NCBI GenBank assembly: GCA_958295725.1 | Contig: OY282368.1 | Span: 310,001-374,000 of the forward strand | Length of the DNA: 64,000 nt | Origin: an uncultured Alphaproteobacteria bacterium | GTDB taxonomy: Bacteria > Pseudomonadota > Alphaproteobacteria > UBA2966 | Reading direction: 5' to 3' | Shown: in pieces, positions 60,329 through 64,000 of the stretch | Layout of the letters: each line of letters begins with the position of its first letter | How positions within the stretch are numbered: position 1 is the first letter of the stretch | Made by a program: the position numbers and the translations under genes | Notes under the pieces: model-generated | The model's database searches: none | Told to the model about the DNA's origin: nothing | The model's input: the letters and a program-made list of their open reading frames with translations, nothing else

Positions 60329-62071
60329 TTAAGCAGTAACTCCTAGTAGGCTACGCAGGCGTTCGGCAATGCGCTCCCGGCGCGCTTGGTAGAAATCCAG
60401 AAACTCGGTGATATGTTCGGGCAGGTCATACATATCGTGAGAGGCGAGATACCCGTTCCGGGCATCTTCCTCAGGGAAGCGCTTCTCGACCCATTCTTTC
60501 GGAAGCGTGTCAGACTTTTCGCTGTTAGCAAGACCCTCCAGAATCTGGAAATTCGGCAATCTGTTCATTTTTTCCATGAATTCATCTATGCGATCATCGG
60601 AAACGCCAGCCTTCCGCAGCCGAGACTTCGTGAACCGACTCTTCGGGAAGATGTGGTCCACATGGCACTCACCATTGACATTGATACCAGGGTACATGAG
60701 TGTCAAAATTGGAAAGACGTTCTTGTCGCTCTCCGCGAGATCCATAATTTCCTCCTCGTCAAATCGAAGGGATTTTCCCTGTCGCGACATGGCGCTCTCT
60801 AAAGGCCCCGCGGGGAATCCAACGCTTGAAGCATCTCGAAGGGTATTACGAAGAACTGACAGCAAAGTATCAACACCACTACCCCAAACTCCTGCCTTCA
60901 CCAAGGATCGTATTACCCAAGATCGCAATATCTTCCTATCCTCATCATAGGACGACCTTGTCATATATGAGCGATCAAGGCCGCGATGGGCAAGATAATA
61001 TGCGATCGGAATGAGAACGTTCGTTGCTCGCAAATTACGTCCCGAGAACCCGAAACTCGCCAGTATCTCTGTAGCCCATAGCAGAGATTTGGAGATTGTA
61101 TCCCACTTCTTCTCCATGGTGCTCATGTTCTTGGGGTTGAAGTTCGTAACCTTGAACCGAGTATCACGGGCGTCTGTGAGAACCAGACCCGATTTCAGCA
61201 CCAAATCTTTTGAAAAATCGAAGCCTTGTCCAATCCTATTGAGGCTGTCAACCAGATTGTGAATGGTTTCGCGTGCATCGAGGTCGCGCCACTGTGCCGT
61301 GGCGATGCTGAGCAGCATGTCAGAATAAGAAAGCGAAGTCCCGGCGCTGTTCACGCGAATGAAAATGTTGAGAACTTTGTCAACGTCCTGTTTTTCCTCT
61401 AGGTAGTAGTTGATAGGTCCTCCTGTATGAACGACTTCGTGAAGCCGATACAATACATCGTAGGCTGTATCGTGCTCGGAAAGTCCCACTTTCTGTGTAT
61501 ACCGGTGTATATTTCTCGCTTCCAGATCCCGCACATCCTTGACTGGAAAATAGTGGTTTTCACTATGGTCTGAGCTGCTACTGGATGCCTCTGCCCTGGT
61601 CATGAATCGGAAGGCGTACTCCATCTTTGTATCGTCGTCCTCTATATGAGAACACAGATTGAGATAGAGTTCCTTTTTAGGGAAAGCATCGGGATTATTC
61701 CACCACAATCGAGGTCTCTTCTCGGCATGACTACCGCGCAATCCAATATTCAAGGCAGTCAGCCTCTGCTGCCCATCGAGGATTGCGATGACCGGCTGTT
61801 CTGGTCGCAGATCGAGCCTGGGACAATGCGGCGAGTTCCTCTGATGGTAATCCCTGATGAAATCATAGAACACGTATTCCCGGATATTTTCCACATTCAC
61901 CTTCCAGAACAGGAAAGAGCCTATCGGGTAGCCTCGCATCAGACTATCGAAGAATCGGCAGACTTGATCTGGAGACCAGATAAATTCCCGTTGGATGGCT
62001 GGCAGTAAGTACTCGTGCCTTTCAACGCGCAAGAGAGCTTGAGCAATCGTGATCGGTGTCTGAAACGTCAT
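60329..62071 (-). CDS. DUF262/HNH protein, GmrSD-like (putative anti-phage nuclease)
   Basis: A 580-residue protein on visibly AT-richer DNA than its neighbours. Residues 1 to ~270 are a DUF262 domain with the hallmark IQREFIWSPDQVCRFFDSL and AILDGQQRLTALNIG (the DGQQR motif used for NTP hydrolysis in GmrS-type proteins). The C-terminal part has an HNH-like site in ECHVDHIFPKSRF and LPNFQILEGLANSEKSD, as in GmrSD/DUF1524 nucleases. Such single-chain proteins restrict modified phage DNA in characterised relatives; that role is inferred here. AAGGAGAAGG precedes ATG 62071. It stands alone. Confidence 0.85.
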   Translation of the reverse strand: MTFQTPITIAQALLRVERHEYLLPAIQREFIWSPDQVCRFFDSLMRGYPIGSFLFWKVNVENIREYVFYDFIRDYHQRNSPHCPRLDLRPEQPVIAILDGQQRLTALNIGLRGSHAEKRPRLWWNNPDAFPKKELYLNLCSHIEDDDTKMEYAFRFMTRAEASSSSSDHSENHYFPVKDVRDLEARNIHRYTQKVGLSEHDTAYDVLYRLHEVVHTGGPINYYLEEKQDVDKVLNIFIRVNSAGTSLSYSDMLLSIATAQWRDLDARETIHNLVDSLNRIGQGFDFSKDLVLKSGLVLTDARDTRFKVTNFNPKNMSTMEKKWDTISKSLLWATEILASFGFSGRNLRATNVLIPIAYYLAHRGLDRSYMTRSSYDEDRKILRSWVIRSLVKAGVWGSGVDTLLSVLRNTLRDASSVGFPAGPLESAMSRQGKSLRFDEEEIMDLAESDKNVFPILTLMYPGINVNGECHVDHIFPKSRFTKSRLRKAGVSDDRIDEFMEKMNRLPNFQILEGLANSEKSDTLPKEWVEKRFPEEDARNGYLASHDMYDLPEHITEFLDFYQARRERIAERLRSLLGVTA

Positions 62072-62105
62072 GGATCCTTCTCCTTGCGATTTCAGTTACA
62101 GATGA

Positions 62106-62195
62106 TCAGGCGAGCGGTTCCTCGACGAGGGGCACGCCGAGAACCTTGTCGGGCAGCAGCGGCTAGATACGGGCGAACTGGGCGTCGGAAGGCCA
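62106..62195 (-). pseudogene. IS5-type transposase N-terminal remnant
   Basis: Translates as WPSDAQFARI, an in-frame TAG, then PLLPDKVLGVPLVEEP, matching the common IS5/IS427 N-terminus (LTDAQWARI-PLLP...GVPRVDDRR). Decayed by the stop codon and cut short. It lies just upstream of the DUF262 gene. Confidence 0.55.
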
Positions 62196-62285
62196 GCAAT
62201 GGTGAACAGACATAATAACCCTCTATGCCTTGGGACGTCCAACCATATCACACATCAAAGAACAAAGCATTTATGGGGCCCGAAC

Positions 62286-62954
62286 CTAATACCCCTTGAA
62301 ATCCGGCGGCGCGTCGGACTGGTTTTGCGCCAGGGCATCGCGGAATGCCGGCATGCCCTCGCACAGTCCGTAGATCCGCCGCACCGTCGGGCAGGGCGCC
62401 AGATCGCAGCCGTAGCGGCGCGCGACCTGTATCAGCGAAGCCAGGCATATGTCGGCGAACGTCGGGGTTTCCCCATGGCAAAAGGTTCCCGTGGCCGGAT
62501 CGTCGACGAGCGACGCCTCCAGCGTTTCCAGGCCCTGGCGAACCCAGTCATGGCACCAGCGACGAACGCCTGCTTCGTCCTGGTTCAGGTAGCCGGAGAG
62601 GCGGTCGCGCACGCGACTCGGCAACAGCGCGAAGACGTCTCCGGCCACGGCGAGAGACAGGCCGCGCACGCGCGCCCGGCCGACGAGATCGCCGGGCAGC
62701 AACGGCGGCTCGGGGAACTTCTCTTCGAGGTACTCGAGGATGGCCAGGGACTGCGTGACCGTCACGTCCCCGTCCCGTAGCGCCGGAACCTTCCCCTGCG
62801 GGTTCAGGTCCCGGTATCCGGGGGACGCGGCGTCACCCTTCAGGACGTTGACGATCTCGTCCTCGTAGGCGATGCCCTTGAGATTGAGCGCGACCCGCGC
62901 CCGGTAAACGTTGGTGGACAGGTAATAGCCGTAGAGTTTCACGGGACAGGTCAC
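62286..62954 (-). CDS. maiA: Maleylacetoacetate isomerase (zeta-class GST)
   Basis: A 222-residue glutathione-dependent isomerase of tyrosine/phenylalanine breakdown. VKLYGYYLSTNVYRARVALN is the GST N-terminal fold with the Ser/Thr-rich active loop shifted from the usual SSCSYRVR. NPQGKVPAL and VTQSLAILEYLEE bind glutathione. A C-terminal TPTFADICLASLIQ is typical. Start GTG 62954. hmgA and fahA, its usual partners, are not in the window. Confidence 0.85.
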   Translation of the reverse strand: MTCPVKLYGYYLSTNVYRARVALNLKGIAYEDEIVNVLKGDAASPGYRDLNPQGKVPALRDGDVTVTQSLAILEYLEEKFPEPPLLPGDLVGRARVRGLSLAVAGDVFALLPSRVRDRLSGYLNQDEAGVRRWCHDWVRQGLETLEASLVDDPATGTFCHGETPTFADICLASLIQVARRYGCDLAPCPTVRRIYGLCEGMPAFRDALAQNQSDAPPDFKGY

Positions 62955-63071
62955 CTCTCGTTCGTTCGGTCGCGCCTTGTTCGGGAAGGCGTCCGGCCAC
63001 GCCTCGCGATTCCCGACCGCAACCTATCCCACCGGCTCGTTCCGTCACAGAGCCTTCGCCGCCACCCGCCT

Positions 63072-63407
63072 TTACGCCGACCCATCTCTCCCGCTTCCCC
63101 GCTTCAAAGGAATTCCTTCACCGCACGGACCAGCCCGTCCGGGTCTTCTCCGCCGACGTTGTGCCCGGTATCGAGTTCCACGAGCGTCACGTTGGCGTTC
63201 GCCTCCTTCACCTTCGAAGCGGTTCAGAATTTCCAGCATCTGACGCAGGCGGATCTGGGTCTTTCGCGCGCGGATCCGTGATGCGCGCGAGAACGCGTCG
63301 CGGCCGAGACCCAGGGTGCCGGCGATTTCGGACTTGGTGGTACGCAGGGCGTCGGCTATGAGCACGGGCGAGAACACCTGATCGTCAACGAATTCCTGGA
63401 ACTTCAT
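63072..63407 (-). pseudogene. Chimeric MbcA/ParS-like antitoxin, 3' half lost
   Basis: Residues 1 to ~58 (LIADALRTTKSEIAGTLGLG, then AFSRASRIRARKTQIRLRQMLEILNRF) look like the N-terminal HTH part of an Xre/MbcA/ParS antitoxin. After NRF the expected toxin-binding tail is absent and the frame runs into low-complexity Arg/Gly codons. In another frame the same DNA encodes the tail of an alpha/beta hydrolase, so the antitoxin gene is fused to foreign 3' sequence by a deletion. Probably non-functional. Confidence 0.6.
63104..63211 (-). pseudogene. Alpha/beta hydrolase 3' fragment
   Basis: Frame ending VTLVELDTGHNVGGEDPDGL, then VRAVKEFL-stop, which is the typical C-terminus of an alpha/beta hydrolase including the catalytic histidine (GHNV). 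No upstream hydrolase sequence is present; it is overlapped by the antitoxin remnant in another frame. Confidence 0.6.
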
Positions 63408-63489
63408 GGTCGCTCCTCATGATTCTCGACGTAGTACAGCGCGATCGAACATGTGATTCCAGAGGCAGGAACCCCTCCAGGCGCCTGAT

Positions 63490-64000
63490 GTGACGACCGC
63501 CGAACCCGCTCCCCTCAGTCATGACGTCAAGGTCATCGGCCTTGTCGGAAGCGCGCATGTCGTCAGCCACTTCTATCAGCTCGCGCTGCCGCCGCTCTTT
63601 CCGGTCCTCAAGGACGATCTCGGTGTGTCCTACGCCGCTCTCGGCCTGTTGAGCACGGTTTTCTTCGTCGCCTCGGCGGTCGCCCAGCCCGCCATGGGGT
63701 TCCTCGTGGACCGTATCGGCGCGCGGCGCGTGTTGATCGCCGGCATCGGCCTGCTCGGCCTTTCCTATTTGATGATGGGGCTCGTACCCACGTATCCCGC
63801 GTTCATCGTCCTGGCCGTGGTTGGCGGCGTCGGCAACTCCGTGTTCCATCCCGCGGACTACTCGATCCTGACGGCGTCCGTCAGCGAGGGGCGTTTGGGC
63901 CGGGCCTACAGCGTTCACACGGTCGGCGGCAACATCGGCTGGGCCCTCGCCCCGATCGTCATGATCGCGTTGGCCACCGTCATCGGATGGCGGGACGCCC
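63490..64000 (+). CDS. MFS transporter, fosmidomycin-resistance (FsR)-like (5' part)
   Basis: A major-facilitator protein cut by the right window edge after ~170 residues. GTG 63490 opens a frame reading VIGLVGSAHVVSHFYQLALP, PLFPVLKDDLGVSYAALGLL, and QPAMGFLVDRIGARRVL (the MFS loop 2-3 motif). VGGNIGWALAP occurs later. This N-terminus matches the FsR/Fsr-type MFS group that exports or imports small anions; the substrate is unknown. It is divergent from the antitoxin remnant. Confidence 0.85.
   Translation, partial: MTTAEPAPLSHDVKVIGLVGSAHVVSHFYQLALPPLFPVLKDDLGVSYAALGLLSTVFFVASAVAQPAMGFLVDRIGARRVLIAGIGLLGLSYLMMGLVPTYPAFIVLAVVGGVGNSVFHPADYSILTASVSEGRLGRAYSVHTVGGNIGWALAPIVMIALATVIGWRDA

Noticed and set aside
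53979-62195. The two IS5-type fragments as halves of one element split by an 8-kb insertion
   Set aside because: The C-terminal piece (KVRYRGLAKN) and the N-terminal piece (SDAQFARI...GVP) belong to different IS5 subgroups, so they come from separate insertions.

Overview
The window is GC-rich and gene-dense. Its content is typical of a heterotrophic alphaproteobacterium, probably Rhodospirillales-like: an aapJQMP general amino-acid ABC transporter beside metC, TRAP transporters, hydantoinase and CaiB-type catabolic genes, and a rpmI-rplT-pheS-pheT block. The taxonomic call is inference from gene content only. No rRNA or tRNA gene was recognised.

Layout. 1-16 kb is a sulfur and amino-acid region. 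It holds metC (cut by the left edge), an intact ISNCY-type insertion sequence, aapJQMP, sseA, alaX and cysK. An AT-rich foreign gene follows, lying between two IS-end scars. Next come a two-subunit sulfopyruvate-decarboxylase-like enzyme and a divergent cuyA-like L-cysteate sulfo-lyase. 16-24 kb carries a Nudix hydrolase, a luciferase-like oxidoreductase and a minus-strand catabolic run (Old Yellow Enzyme, enoyl-CoA hydratase, AtuA, a small membrane protein, an SDR). A solitary type I-E CRISPR repeat with an AT-rich leader-like flank sits near 24.4 kb.

24.6-34.6 kb is a TRAP/hydantoin-type region: dctM, dctQ, two tandemly duplicated dctP genes with almost identical upstream DNA, an FAD amine oxidase, hyuB and hyuA. 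34.7-37.4 kb holds an unusual redox pair, a GPP34 (GOLPH3-like) domain fused to a membrane part with two H-X13-H helices, followed by a cytochrome c with eleven haem motifs. 37.7-49.4 kb contains a CoA-transferase, a Rieske oxygenase with a coupled small ORF and a cupin, the pheT/pheS/rplT/rpmI block, an acyl-CoA ligase, two YdcH-like proteins and purE. 49.5-53.4 kb contains a BKACE/SDR pair, a rhodanese-like protein, an archaeal-type fructose-1,6-bisphosphate aldolase/phosphatase and a zinc-ribbon protein.

54-62 kb is a broken-up defence and mobile region. It has IS debris, a RecQ-phosphoribosyltransferase gene that has lost its helicase core, a DprA homologue and a DUF262/HNH protein, interleaved with ordinary catabolic genes (LLM oxidoreductase, acyl-CoA dehydrogenase, zinc alcohol dehydrogenase). 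The right end has maiA, a chimeric antitoxin/hydrolase remnant and the start of an MFS transporter.

The clearest themes are sulfur-amino-acid and sulfonate use (metC, sseA, cysK, decarboxylase pair, cuyA), uptake and breakdown of organic acids and amides, and repeated scarring by one IS481-like element whose ends recur at five or six places.
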